In this document: piece after piece, positions 47,043-56,032 of the stretch
Position numbering within the stretch: the stretch's first letter is position 1
How the letters are laid out: the number at the start of each line of letters is the position of its first letter
Assembly (NCBI RefSeq): GCF_004745425.1
Contig: NZ_PGGK01000005.1
Location: forward strand, 159,425 to 223,424
Reading direction: 5' to 3'
DNA from: Methanolobus halotolerans
GTDB taxonomy: Archaea; Halobacteriota; Methanosarcinia; Methanosarcinales; Methanosarcinaceae
Length of the DNA: 64,000 nucleotides
Made by a program: the position numbers and the translations under genes
The notes under the pieces: generated by a model
Seen by the model: only the letters and a program-made list of their open reading frames with translations
The model's database searches: none
What the model was told of the DNA's origin: nothing

Positions 47043-47846
47043 CTAAAGTTCCGTTATTGGAGTTGAATTCTTCATGTAACAATCGAAAACTTCTTTTCCC
47101 CATTCAAGAGCACAAGGATTGAAACATACGACATGTTTGTTATCAACTCCATCATTACTTTTCAATAACCGCATTAGTAAACAGTGGTCATTACATACGA
47201 CAGCCTGCAAGTTCATTTTTTTAGTATACATGAAAAGATGGACTAAATTCTGAGCACGGAGTTCTAAATAATCAGCATAATAATTACTTCTTATCAGGTT
47301 AACAACATCCTGGGAGAAGATTGCATATACGTTTACATTGTTTTCAATCAGCTTTGAGAATAATGTTGGATACATTGGATGAAAGAATGTAGAAATTATA
47401 AAAACAGATTTAGATTTATAACAATCCTCTACGACTTGTTTATTTAGTTCATATGCTTCATTTAGTGGAGGGTTAACAACCTCACATTTTCCAAGTTCGC
47501 TTATCCTCTTAATGAGATGAGGTGGAATAAAGTCAAGCCGACGAGTTCCCCAATAATCAATATCAACATCTAAAGCATCAACAGTATTTACAAAAGGAAC
47601 CATCTCATCAATAATAAGTTTCCCAATAGTTGTCAACTCATAGGTATCTTTCTCTTGTGAAACAAGATAATGCTCTTCAAGTATTCTAATCTGAGGAAGT
47701 AATGCCTGCCTGCTAGAATTAAGGGATTGAAGGATATCTTCCATTTCCTTTGATCCATCTTGCAACAGAATGAGAATTTCCTTTCTCTTTTCTGACTTAA
47801 ATATAACATCAAGTAATTCTTTCTTCATTTTACCATATCTTAACAA
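47043..47846 (-). CDS. Methanogen DUF1724-type winged-helix regulator (Msr-like), copy A
   Basis: 267 residues. An N-terminal winged helix (FKSEKRKEILILLQDGSKEMEDILQSL...SRQALLPQIRILEEHYLV) and a C-terminal DUF1724 domain beginning at the diagnostic DYWGTRRLDFIPPHLIKRI segment near residue 123. Family members in Methanosarcina acetivorans (the Msr proteins) activate methylamine/methanol methyltransferase genes. No methyltransferase gene is in this window, so the target is unknown. The C-terminal stretch EVFDCYMKNSTPITEL is shared with copies B and C. Confidence 0.85.
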   Translation of the reverse strand: MLRYGKMKKELLDVIFKSEKRKEILILLQDGSKEMEDILQSLNSSRQALLPQIRILEEHYLVSQEKDTYELTTIGKLIIDEMVPFVNTVDALDVDIDYWGTRRLDFIPPHLIKRISELGKCEVVNPPLNEAYELNKQVVEDCYKSKSVFIISTFFHPMYPTLFSKLIENNVNVYAIFSQDVVNLIRSNYYADYLELRAQNLVHLFMYTKKMNLQAVVCNDHCLLMRLLKSNDGVDNKHVVCFNPCALEWGKEVFDCYMKNSTPITEL

Positions 47847-47894
47847 GCAACAGTAACTTTGGATACCTTACTTATTAAGTACTTTCGGTATTTA

Positions 47895-48020
47895 GGCTCG
47901 TAGAAATCCTCAAAATTCAGACGATAATCAAATTTTAATATTCAAATGTACTGCCAGCTATTGAACTAAGTTACAAGTTTTTCCTTGATGATAGCGTTTT
48001 TTATAGGTTTCTACAGAGCC
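47895..48020. mobile_element. MITE-like element, copy D (126 bp)
   Basis: Left end GGCTCGTAGAAATCCT (47895-47910; a TG is missing relative to the consensus) and right end AGGTTTCTACAGAGCC (48005-48020) are terminal inverted repeats. The interior is AT-rich and non-coding and differs from copies A to C. It sits exactly between regulator copies A and B, in their promoter region. Confidence 0.65.
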
Positions 48021-48146
48021 ATTGAATTATAATGTTAACTGTGTTAATACATTAGATTAATTGTAATGATGTAATTGAGTCTAATATAAAACTTTAACCT
48101 TAAACTCATATATCTTGAAATATAATTACTGTTAAGGCAGTAAACC

Positions 48147-48935
48147 ATGGAGAAATCAACATTTATTTATTCTATATGCGCCTCAGGAATAAGAAAAGAC
48201 ATACTTTTGTTACTATTAGACGGATCTAAGGACAAGGAAATAATACAGAATCATTTAAATATAAGTATACAGGCTTTAGTTTCCCAATTGAAAATACTTG
48301 AAGAAAACTATTTGATAACTACTTCCAATGATTCCTACACATTAACTCCAATGGGAAAGATAATAGTTCGCGAGATTATTCCTACATTAAATATGATAAA
48401 TTTCTTTGGAAACAATATCGATTACTGGGGGACTCATGACCTTGATTTTATCCCACCTCATCTCGCGAAAAGAATGAATGAATTTGGTTCATGTTCTATT
48501 ATAGAAGTATCTTTAACTAATTTGTATGAAGCTGATTATTCTTTTATTGAGCAAGCCAAAGACACAAAATTTTTTTACCTAATTACCTCTTTTTTATTTT
48601 CTAATTATAAACAGATATTCAGAGATTTAGCTGAAAATTATGTGAATTCTGAAGTTATTATTTCAAAAGATCTTCATGAAAAACTTACATTGGAGGACGA
48701 GGAAAATTTTAAATATGTTTGCCAGCTTCCAAACATTCGAATTCACGTTCATCCAACAAATTTCAAGCTCGTGTCCTTTACGTTCAGTGGTCGTAATTTC
48801 ATGTTTAGGTTGTTAACGGTAGAAGGTGATTATGATCACAAAAGGGTAATCTGTGCTAGTGATCATGCGCTTAAATGGGGAAAAGAATTAGTTGAATACT
48901 ATCTGAAAGATTCCATACCAATAACTGAAATTTAG
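48147..48935 (+). CDS. Methanogen DUF1724-type winged-helix regulator (Msr-like), copy B
   Basis: 262 residues, the most diverged of the three. Winged helix (ASGIRKDILLLLLDGSKDKEIIQNHLNISIQALVSQLKILEENYLI) and the family hallmark DYWGTHDLDFIPPHLAKRM near residue 92. The C-terminus KELVEYYLKDSIPITEI aligns with the other copies. Its codon use is more AT-rich than the genes to the left of the tRNA. Divergent from copy A with a MITE in the shared promoter region. Target genes unknown. Confidence 0.83.
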   Translation: MEKSTFIYSICASGIRKDILLLLLDGSKDKEIIQNHLNISIQALVSQLKILEENYLITTSNDSYTLTPMGKIIVREIIPTLNMINFFGNNIDYWGTHDLDFIPPHLAKRMNEFGSCSIIEVSLTNLYEADYSFIEQAKDTKFFYLITSFLFSNYKQIFRDLAENYVNSEVIISKDLHEKLTLEDEENFKYVCQLPNIRIHVHPTNFKLVSFTFSGRNFMFRLLTVEGDYDHKRVICASDHALKWGKELVEYYLKDSIPITEI

Positions 48936-49149
48936 TCATTCTTTTTATTTTTAATTTGTTTCATGCAAAAACGTCATTCCAAATTAGCGTACAAAAAATT
49001 AGAGTTAACTATATCTCCTCAATAAGTTATAGGGATATCTACAACTCAAATTATGGCAACGCTGTTAGAGAGACAGCACACAAGAATTTTAGACTTTGCC
49101 AATATGCAATAGAACAAATAAATGAAAACTAAAATAAAAAAGAAAATAA

Positions 49150-49935
49150 TTATATTTCATTTATTGGAGTAGATTCTTTCAAGTAATAATCAAACAGGTC
49201 TTTTTCCCATTCAAGTGATTTTTTATAACGGCACAATAGATATCTGCCATCAAACTTACCATTATTTGTCGTTAGAGATAACATACTGTGAGTATCATTG
49301 AATGCAAAGAATAGGAAGCCTACTTTTTTTGGATAAACAAAAATATGGACAAACTCACTTTTTGAAACTTCTATCAATTCTGCATAACGAGCAGGTTGTA
49401 ATTGATCAAGCAAATCTGGAGGAAAAACAAAATACATTTGAACATTATTATTCATCATTTCATAGACTAATCTATAGAATTCTGGATGTATGTATGTAGT
49501 GATTACAGAGTGAGACTCAGACCTCTTGCTTGCTTCATGAAATTCCTCATCTATCTCATATAGGTCTGTAATTGATGGTTTTATCGCTCTGCATTCTCTC
49601 AGTTCATCTATCCTTTGTAAAAAGTGAGGCGGAATGTAACTCAAGTCATGATTTCCCCAGTAATCAATATCCTTGTCAAATACCTTAATCGTATACAACA
49701 ACGGCTTCATCTCATCAATTATCAGTTTTCCAATAGTTGTCAATTCATAAGTATCATCGTAGTGATCAACAAGATGATGTTCTTCCAGAATCCTTACTTG
49801 AGGAAGTAAAGACTGTCTGGTTGTATCCAGTGACTTGAGAAGAATTTCCATTCCCTGAGGGCCATCCTGTAACAGTAAGAGTACATTTTTTCTCTTTTCA
49901 GAAGCAAATATTACATCAAGTAATGGTTTCTTCAT
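49150..49935 (-). CDS. Methanogen DUF1724-type winged-helix regulator (Msr-like), copy C
   Basis: 261 residues, very close to copy A: FASEKRKNVLLLLQDGPQGMEILLKSLDTTRQSLLPQVRILEEHHLV, then DYWGNHDLSYIPPHFLQRI. The C-terminus LFDYYLKESTPINEI is the stretch recovered as a relic at 57009-57054. Copies A and C probably arose by a duplication that included their 3' flank. Role as for copy A, with no target gene visible nearby. Confidence 0.85.
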   Translation of the reverse strand: MKKPLLDVIFASEKRKNVLLLLQDGPQGMEILLKSLDTTRQSLLPQVRILEEHHLVDHYDDTYELTTIGKLIIDEMKPLLYTIKVFDKDIDYWGNHDLSYIPPHFLQRIDELRECRAIKPSITDLYEIDEEFHEASKRSESHSVITTYIHPEFYRLVYEMMNNNVQMYFVFPPDLLDQLQPARYAELIEVSKSEFVHIFVYPKKVGFLFFAFNDTHSMLSLTTNNGKFDGRYLLCRYKKSLEWEKDLFDYYLKESTPINEI

Positions 49936-50071
49936 TTGCTTTCCACCCTCTAATACTGGTGCAATTTAATATGACATTAGATTTCACTCTCTCATTAAAG
50001 CTAATGGTGAAGAACTATATCTTTTTTGTGGAAAATTCACTAAATATAACACTGTTGACTTTGAATAGTAA

Positions 50072-50320
50072 TTAGTTTATCCACATTTCTGATCTTTCCC
50101 TGAAATGAGCATTTAGAGTAAAAGGTTTATCAGCTTCAACATTTTTCTTCATGTAATGGAGGGTCCCTTTTGAAAATCCCATTTCCTTCCAATCAGAATA
50201 AGATATACTCAGTATCTTCTGCCTAATATCTTCTGAATCCTGCCTTTCAATACTATAAGCAGGCTTACTAAAATCAACAGATGCTTTCTTTTCAGCAAGA
50301 CATGAGCAAGCTACCTGCTT
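50072..50320 (-). pseudogene. 3' remnant of a gene resembling the C-terminal tail of Cas1
   Basis: On the minus strand an 83-codon frame without any start codon near its beginning runs from just after a TAA at 50321-50323 to a TAA at 50072-50074. It encodes sequence that looks conserved: SYSDWKEMGFSKGTLHYMKK, then KPFTLNAHFRERSEMW. To my recollection the SKGTLHYxKxN...KPFxLNxHVxERL pattern is the end of a group of archaeal/cyanobacterial Cas1 integrases, but I cannot check this. The 5' part is missing, so it is a truncated relic. No CRISPR array or other cas gene is visible in the window. Confidence 0.4.
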
Positions 50321-50491
50321 TTAACAACAGTCATGGGTAATTCTTTTTAGTATGTTTTTTTAGTATGTTATATATAAGGAAACTACCCTTTCTATATAAG
50401 TTTAAGATTGCCACCTTAGTTAGAGACAAAGTTTTACTCCTTTAATTGAGGTTTCCACTTGGACACTTATCAGTTGACATAAAATAGGTGC

Positions 50492-50567
50492 ATAGAAAGG
50501 ATTGGAGCTTTTTTAAAACCTTACTACCCCACGAACACCAATATACACGATCGGTGTTCCTTTCTAT
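50492..50567. other. Nested inverted repeats, candidate structured RNA or recombination site
   Basis: ATAGAAAGG (50492-50500) pairs perfectly with CCTTTCTAT (50559-50567), enclosing GAACACC (50533-50539) and GGTGTTC (50553-50559). The two stems abut (they share base 50559), which would give a compact stacked hairpin. It lies in a 500-base AT-rich gene-free stretch between the relic at 50320 and the kinase stop at 50845. No open reading frame overlaps. The rest of that stretch (50324-50844) shows only short AT-rich sequence and the small hairpin CGCC/GGCG around 50705-50720. Confidence 0.35.
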
Positions 50568-50844
50568 CATACAAATACTACAATATATTCTAATCTTAAC
50601 ATTGAAATAATAAAGCCATTATTTTTAAACACTAATGTTAAAAAGTGAAGAGTTTGTTCATATACAATGCTAGATATTCTTATAAGTGGAGTAGGAAATG
50701 ACGTCGCCCTAGATAGGCGGAGTCTATAATTATATAATGCAAAATCGCTTTGATAAAATCGATGCTATTATGAGAAGCACTATATGTTGAGTTCGTCTGA
50801 ACGAGGTATATACAGTTAAATCAGAATCCGATTAAATTTGAACC

Positions 50845-53800
50845 TCAATATTGTGTAGATTCTCTACTTGTAAGAATAATATTATTCCATTTGTCCAGCA
50901 ATTCACGAAGTGATTTCAATGATATAGGTTTGGAAATATAATCAACCATTCCTGCTTCAAAAAACTTCTCTCTGTCATTTTTCATCGCATATGCTGTCAA
51001 TGCAATTATTGGAATATCCCTGTTTAGCACTTTGGACTCTGGACTTTGAATAATCTTTGTGGCTTCCAGCCCGTTCATCTCAGGCATTTGAATGTCCATA
51101 AGCACCAGATCATATGGTTCTGTCTCAAGAGCCTTTATGGCTTCCATGCCATTGTCAACAGCATCAACCTCGAATCCCAGGTTAATTAGCATAGTTTGAG
51201 CTACTTCCTGATTGAGCATATCGTCCTCGACCAGCAAAATCTTCAGTACATTATTGTTGGTTTGAATCAAGTTCTCTTTTTCAGACTTTTCTACCCCCTT
51301 TGCTTTGGACTGTTTTTCCAGCTGCACGGTGAACCAGAATTCCGATCCCACTCCTTCATCGCTGATCACACCAATGTTTCCATCCATTATTTCGACCAGT
51401 TGCCTGGATATTGCAAGTCCGAGGCCTGTGCCACCGAATCTACGGCTGTTAGAGGTGTCTGCCTGGGTGAACTTTTCAAAAATAAGGTCAATCTTTTCTT
51501 CAGGAATGCCAATGCCTGTATCGATTACAGAAAAACGCAGCAGGACATTATCATCGTTCTGGGATTCAACTGAGATATGGATCAATACTTTTCCTTCTGA
51601 AGTAAACTTGATAGCATTACCTGTTAGATTGGTAAGAATCTGGGTCAAGCGGCCAGGATCTCCTTGAAGTAACAAAGGAACATCATCTTTGAGCTCGTAG
51701 GATAGTTCCAGCCCCTTACTACGCGCACGTAGGCTCATGGTGTCGACAAAGTCCTTGAGAAGGTTCAGCAGATCAAAGTCCACCTTTTCAAGTTCGAGCT
51801 TCCCTGCATCTATCTTAGAGATATCAAGTACATCTTCTATAAGCTCAAGAAGATTTTCCCCACTTTTTTGTACAATTTGAGTATAGTGTTGTTGTACATC
51901 ACTCATCTCGGTTTCCATTAGTAAATCGGTAAAACCGATTATCGCATTCATGGGAGTTCGGATCTCATGGCTCATATTGGCAAGGAACTCTGATTTAGCA
52001 GCATTAGCAGCTTCTGCGGCTTCTTTAGCCTTTAATAGTTCCAACTCTATCTTCTTTAGGTCAGTGATGTCATTATTGACTATTATTGCACCCAACATCT
52101 CTCCATCATCACTTAGTACGGGAGCCGTATAATTGAGTATGATCCTTCTTTTATTATCAAATGCCTCAATTTCCAGAAGCTCGTTTTCTATTGTTACACC
52201 TTTTTTGATAGTGTGGACCAGTGCCCAATCTTCAGGAAGCACTTCTTCACCTGTGGGAAGTCTCTGTGCTTTAAACACATCATAATCTTCAGGAGGAACA
52301 AGCGGTTCAGCACCCCATATACGCTTTCCAGCAGGATTTCCTTGCAGAAGTTTTCCGTTAGTATCAGCAAACCATAGTCCAACAGGTAGAATATCAAATA
52401 CCTTGTTTAGGAGTGTTTCACGTTGCTTTAATTCTTCTTCTGTTCGTTTGCTTTCAGTAATGTCCTGGAGCTGTTCAACTATAAAGAGGATCTCTCCATT
52501 TTCATCAAGTATAGGATTACTTGTTGCCCTTATATATCTATTAAGTTCAGGCACATATTTTTCGGAAGTCTCAATCTTTTTGGTCCTTAGCACTTTTTCT
52601 GTCTGACAATTTGGGCATACATCGTGGCGCCCAATCAACTCATAACACTTTTTACCTACCACCTCCTCATGTGACAAATTTAGCAGTTCATACCCTGCTT
52701 TATTATAGCGCATTATTGTAAGGTCGGTTTTCTGGAAAGCCACTGCATCCTTTAATTGATTGAGCATAGCTTCTAGGATATTGGAAGATTCCTCCAGGTT
52801 TTTCTCTGCCTGTTTGCGGTCAGTAATGACCTCGGTGTAAACAATAATCCCACCGATCGTTCCATCCATTTCGTACCAGGGACGGCATTCCCAGCGGGTC
52901 CACTCTACGGTGCCATCCTCCCTTATATATTGATCATCTTCAGCACTTATAACTTCACCAGCAAGCGCCCTTTGATGAACGTCTCTCCATTTTTGAGGTA
53001 AATCTGGGAATACTTCGTAGTGGTGTTTTCCTATGATATCCTTCATTTTGACCTTGTACTCGTCAAGGTACCGCTGGCTGACATATATATAATTCAAATC
53101 ACGGTCGTGTACTGCAACAGCACTTCTTGTGTGTTCCACGATGTAGCTCAATAAGTTATGAGAGTGAATCAAAGCTTTTTCTGACAACTTGCAATCAGTA
53201 ATGTCTTGATTTACACCATATGATTTGACAGTTTCACCTTTACTGTTTTTTACGATAAAGAATCTGACTGCCAGATAACCTGTGCTCCCGTCAGCATAGA
53301 GCATGCGATGTTCAATGTAACGACTGAAATCTGGATCTTTAGCACCCAATGCCTTGCGCGTCTCCTCTGAGACCATATGACGATCATCCGGATGTACAAA
53401 ACGCCTGGCATAATCCTCGATTGGCATTCTGTAGCCACTCATTTCCTCAGCATTCGTGCGGAATATGGAATAGAACTCGTCCGAAAAAGTAAACATACCA
53501 CTTGCAAAATCAAACTCCCAGTGGCCTAATTTTGCAATATTTAATGCATTGGATAATTGTTGCTGACTTTTATGCAGTTTTTCTTCTACATTTTTACGTT
53601 CTTCCTCTCTGCCAATGGCCAAGGCGATGAGTCCAAGGATATGTTTGTCATCCTCACCGATATCTACATTATCCTGATACACGACACAAAGGGAACCTAC
53701 AACCTCGCTGCAACAAATAGCGGGATGACCGATATAGGTCTGCAGACCATATAATGCCACATTTGGATCTGTCTCGGCATAGGGCGTTTCACCTAAATTG

Positions 53801-54075
53801 CGCACAATATGTGGTTCTGAGGTGCCGCGTTTGATGACATCATAGCAGATGTGTCCTTCAGGATAATCCTCAGATACATAGTCTGGAGGAGTATGCCATT
53901 GTCCTACAGAACATAGTATGTCACCATTAAGTCGGTTGTATAGAGCACATGTACCACTTAGGAGTTCACCGCAAAGCGCTGTCAGGATGTTAATATTAGC
54001 TTCATAGTCGGCGCCCAAATCAAGCAGACAGCTATTTATTTTAGACAGCCGCTCCACACTTACTTCGTTTTTCAT
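50845..54075 (-). CDS. Large soluble hybrid histidine kinase: GAF, four PAS, HisKA, HATPase, receiver
   Basis: About 1076 residues from the ATG at 54075 (preceded by AAGGTAC); an upstream ATG at 54135 would add 20 residues. No membrane helices. Order: GAF (about 20-155), PAS/PAC 1 (about 170-290), PAS 2 (about 300-410), PAS 3 (about 420-540, with CYELIGRHDVCPNCQ), PAS 4 (about 545-665), HisKA with NMSHEIRTPMN, HATPase with DTGIGIPEEK and GTGLGLAISRQL, and a C-terminal receiver with acidic DD, phospho-acceptor VLMDIQMPEMNG and SKPIS. It integrates several cytosolic signals and can self-phosphorylate its receiver. No partner output protein is adjacent. Confidence 0.93.
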   Translation of the reverse strand: MKNEVSVERLSKINSCLLDLGADYEANINILTALCGELLSGTCALYNRLNGDILCSVGQWHTPPDYVSEDYPEGHICYDVIKRGTSEPHIVRNLGETPYAETDPNVALYGLQTYIGHPAICCSEVVGSLCVVYQDNVDIGEDDKHILGLIALAIGREEERKNVEEKLHKSQQQLSNALNIAKLGHWEFDFASGMFTFSDEFYSIFRTNAEEMSGYRMPIEDYARRFVHPDDRHMVSEETRKALGAKDPDFSRYIEHRMLYADGSTGYLAVRFFIVKNSKGETVKSYGVNQDITDCKLSEKALIHSHNLLSYIVEHTRSAVAVHDRDLNYIYVSQRYLDEYKVKMKDIIGKHHYEVFPDLPQKWRDVHQRALAGEVISAEDDQYIREDGTVEWTRWECRPWYEMDGTIGGIIVYTEVITDRKQAEKNLEESSNILEAMLNQLKDAVAFQKTDLTIMRYNKAGYELLNLSHEEVVGKKCYELIGRHDVCPNCQTEKVLRTKKIETSEKYVPELNRYIRATSNPILDENGEILFIVEQLQDITESKRTEEELKQRETLLNKVFDILPVGLWFADTNGKLLQGNPAGKRIWGAEPLVPPEDYDVFKAQRLPTGEEVLPEDWALVHTIKKGVTIENELLEIEAFDNKRRIILNYTAPVLSDDGEMLGAIIVNNDITDLKKIELELLKAKEAAEAANAAKSEFLANMSHEIRTPMNAIIGFTDLLMETEMSDVQQHYTQIVQKSGENLLELIEDVLDISKIDAGKLELEKVDFDLLNLLKDFVDTMSLRARSKGLELSYELKDDVPLLLQGDPGRLTQILTNLTGNAIKFTSEGKVLIHISVESQNDDNVLLRFSVIDTGIGIPEEKIDLIFEKFTQADTSNSRRFGGTGLGLAISRQLVEIMDGNIGVISDEGVGSEFWFTVQLEKQSKAKGVEKSEKENLIQTNNNVLKILLVEDDMLNQEVAQTMLINLGFEVDAVDNGMEAIKALETEPYDLVLMDIQMPEMNGLEATKIIQSPESKVLNRDIPIIALTAYAMKNDREKFFEAGMVDYISKPISLKSLRELLDKWNNIILTSRESTQY

Positions 54076-54293
54076 TCTTGTACCTTCTGTTTTGCCTATG
54101 GCGCACTTTTTTAGTCTGGTCAGACCATGATGCAAACTACCTATATTATAAAAGATTATTTATGTTTATTATTGGTTATATTATATTATATTTCAACTTT
54201 TGCTTATTAAAACATTAATGTCAACAAGTTCTATAAATTAAAGAAGAAACTATAACAAACCTATTTATTTTGAAGGGTTCATAATAAAAGTAA

Positions 54294-54318
54294 TTTTGTA
54301 CTACAAAACATTTTGTAG
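54294..54318 (+). promoter_or_regulatory. Overlapping palindromes (three TTTTGTA half-sites) upstream of the SMR exporter
   Basis: TTTTGTA-c-TACAAAA at 54294-54308 and CTACAAAA-ca-TTTTGTAG at 54301-54318 are two overlapping perfect dyads, so three alternating half-sites of one regulator motif. They lie about 105 bases upstream of the exporter ATG. The GbsR-type regulator encoded downstream at 54788 is the obvious candidate to bind here (inference). Confidence 0.55.
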
Positions 54319-54422
54319 CTTCCTTATATTGTGAACTAAACGACTTTCCTTCCAAAATATCTATATACACAAGTATTATCAATAGCTTTTAATAATTATT
54401 AAAACCTGCGAAAAGGATAAAC

Positions 54423-54740
54423 ATGGAATGGATACTTTTAATAATTGCGGGATTATTTGAAACCGGATGGGCAATCGGATTAAAATATAGCGATGGGTTA
54501 ACCAAATTCTATCCTATGGTATTTACTGCTATTACTTTAATCCTAAGCATGTATCTATTGGAAAGAGCTTTGAGAACATTGCCTGTTGGAACAGCTTATG
54601 CCGTCTGGACAGGTATTGGTATTATTGGGACAACAATATTGGGAATATTTCTTTTCAATGAGTCAATAAATATAACACGAATATTCTTTATTGGATTGAT
54701 TGTCGTTGGTATTGGTGGATTAAAGCTCGTATCAGCCTAA
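54423..54740 (+). CDS. Small multidrug resistance family exporter, Gdx/SugE-like
   Basis: 105 residues forming four membrane helices, the full length of an SMR protein. The active-site glutamate lies in the first helix (IAGLFETGWAIGLKYSDG), followed by the conserved LPVGTAYAVWTGIGIIGT loop-helix motif. The GLFETGWAIGLKYSDG pattern resembles the SugE/Gdx branch (guanidinium export) more than EmrE, which favours a small cation such as guanidinium, but the substrate is not proven. AAGGATAA gives a ribosome binding site. The regulator gene follows 47 bases later, so they are likely one operon. Confidence 0.88.
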   Translation: MEWILLIIAGLFETGWAIGLKYSDGLTKFYPMVFTAITLILSMYLLERALRTLPVGTAYAVWTGIGIIGTTILGIFLFNESINITRIFFIGLIVVGIGGLKLVSA

Positions 54741-54787
54741 TTATTTATCTCCCAATTATAGGAAACCTCTAATTATGAGTGAGAAAA

Positions 54788-55276
54788 ATGACTGATATTG
54801 AAGAAAAGATAATTGACATAGGGCATGAGATCTTTAAAGGGTATGGAGTTGATGACATCACTGCACAAATCCTATCGATACTTAATTTTGAACCAAATGC
54901 AATAAGTATGGAGGAATTAGCACAGAGAACTGGCTATAGTCTTGCTTCCATCAGCCTTAAGGTCAAAAATATTGAACAATTTTGGAGTATCAAAAGGATA
55001 TCCAAGCCAGGATCTCGCAAAACATATTTGCAAATGGAAAAAAACCTGTTAGATGCTTTTGCGACTCAAATAAGAAATGGTTTTGAAACCGAATTGAGCC
55101 TTGCAAAAACGAAAATAACTCCCCTTATAGAAGAATATAAAGAAAATGCAGCGACACAAGAACAAAAAACTAAACTGCATACATATGAGAACTACCTATC
55201 ACAAATTGATAAGTTTGAAGAATTGATCCGCCACATATATTCGCAAATCAATCTGTTAAAAAAGAATCAAATTTAG
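54788..55276 (+). CDS. GbsR/MarR-type winged-helix transcriptional regulator
   Basis: About 162 residues from the ATG at 54788 (GTG at 54779 is an alternative). The N-terminal half is a winged helix (GYGVDDITAQILSILNFEPNAISMEELAQRTGYSLASISLKVKNIE) with wing QFWSIKRISKPGSRKTYL; the second half is a long helical dimerisation region. This layout is the GbsR family, which in bacteria and some archaea senses choline or other cationic osmolytes and represses their transporters. Next to an SMR cation exporter it is probably a local repressor of that gene, acting at the palindromes at 54294-54318. Confidence 0.8.
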   Translation: MTDIEEKIIDIGHEIFKGYGVDDITAQILSILNFEPNAISMEELAQRTGYSLASISLKVKNIEQFWSIKRISKPGSRKTYLQMEKNLLDAFATQIRNGFETELSLAKTKITPLIEEYKENAATQEQKTKLHTYENYLSQIDKFEELIRHIYSQINLLKKNQI

Positions 55277-55846
55277 ACTTTGTAGAATTCCTCATTTAAG
55301 GAATTATCCTAACTACATCTCCAACCTTACCTTACATGTTTATTTAATAACATATGATACTTTTATAACAATTGTTAACTTTGGCTCTGGAGAAAACCGT
55401 TGATACAGCTAGCGCTGCATAAATTAAGTAGGAGATAGGTTTTCTACAGAGCCGAAATCTTGCTAATTGAAACTTTAAAGTCAGCAGTTTCCAACTACAA
55501 ATGAACGTAAAGACGCAAGATATCGCCTGCCATTTGAGTTTTCATTTCCTTGCGTTTGATAATTTCAAGGATTTCTAAAGAGTCGTTATTTGTATTTAAC
55601 ATTTGAAATTTCAAAGCTTTTGAAAAATTTCATTTAACCAAATAATTTCACTCCCCTCCATATTAACAAGAGTTTAGGTTAAATAAAAAAATTACCTATT
55701 GTGGTGCAAGCATTGACTTGCTTGCAAATACTAAGGGAAGAAACTTGAAACTAGAATATCCCAAGTATGATTTGAAAATTTGCTCATTGAAACATTTCTG
55801 AATCAAACATTAACTACAAATTATTCATAAACTTGGATGGGTTTAA
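55277..55846. other. Gene-free region largely made of MITE-like sequence
   Basis: About 570 bases. The middle (55383-55585) is the tandem mobile-element remnants listed separately. The remainder is AT-rich; CAAGCATTGACTTGCTTG at about 55707-55724 is a small hairpin. No open frame with a ribosome binding site is present. Confidence 0.5.
55383..55585. mobile_element. Two abutting MITE-like elements, copy B
   Basis: A 71-bp element has ends GGCTCTGGAGAAAACC (55383-55398) and GGTTTTCTACAGAGCC (55438-55453). Its right end overlaps the left part of a second element that runs from about 55447 to 55585: interior CTAATTGAAACTTTAAAGTC and CAACTACAAATGAACG as in copies A and C, with a degenerate right end AGGATTTCTAAAGAGTCG (55568-55585). 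The second copy contains the ACGTAAAGACGCAAG / CTTGCGTTT internal inverted repeat. No coding capacity. Confidence 0.6.
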
Positions 55847-56032
55847 ATGGTATTGGAAAATTTGACTTCAAGAAAAGATGTTTTAACTTTTTGTAATAAT
55901 CGGATTGTACAATTGAAAAATGATAGAAAAAAGGTATTATCGCAATGTGAAGATGAATATCAGGATGAAATAAATACTAAATTCACTGCAAAAATTGAAG
56001 AATTAAATTATATTATGGAAAATTGCCAGTAA
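55847..56032 (+). CDS. Small hypothetical, probably helical protein
   Basis: 61 residues, lysine/glutamate/asparagine-rich, predicted mostly coiled-coil helix (RKDVLTFCNNRIVQLKNDRKK and onward) with three cysteines. A GGATGGG stretch lies upstream of the ATG. I do not recognise the family. It stands alone in an accessory AT-rich region, so it may or may not be a real gene. Confidence 0.4.
   Translation: MVLENLTSRKDVLTFCNNRIVQLKNDRKKVLSQCEDEYQDEINTKFTAKIEELNYIMENCQ

Noticed and set aside
54136..54422. Guanidine riboswitch upstream of the Gdx/SugE-like gene
   Set aside because: The leader lacks the conserved riboswitch motifs such as paired ACGR loops; the dyads look like protein-binding DNA sites.
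55640..55780. Possible CRISPR repeats
   Set aside because: Short similar words occur, but there are no regularly spaced repeats with unique spacers here or elsewhere in the window.
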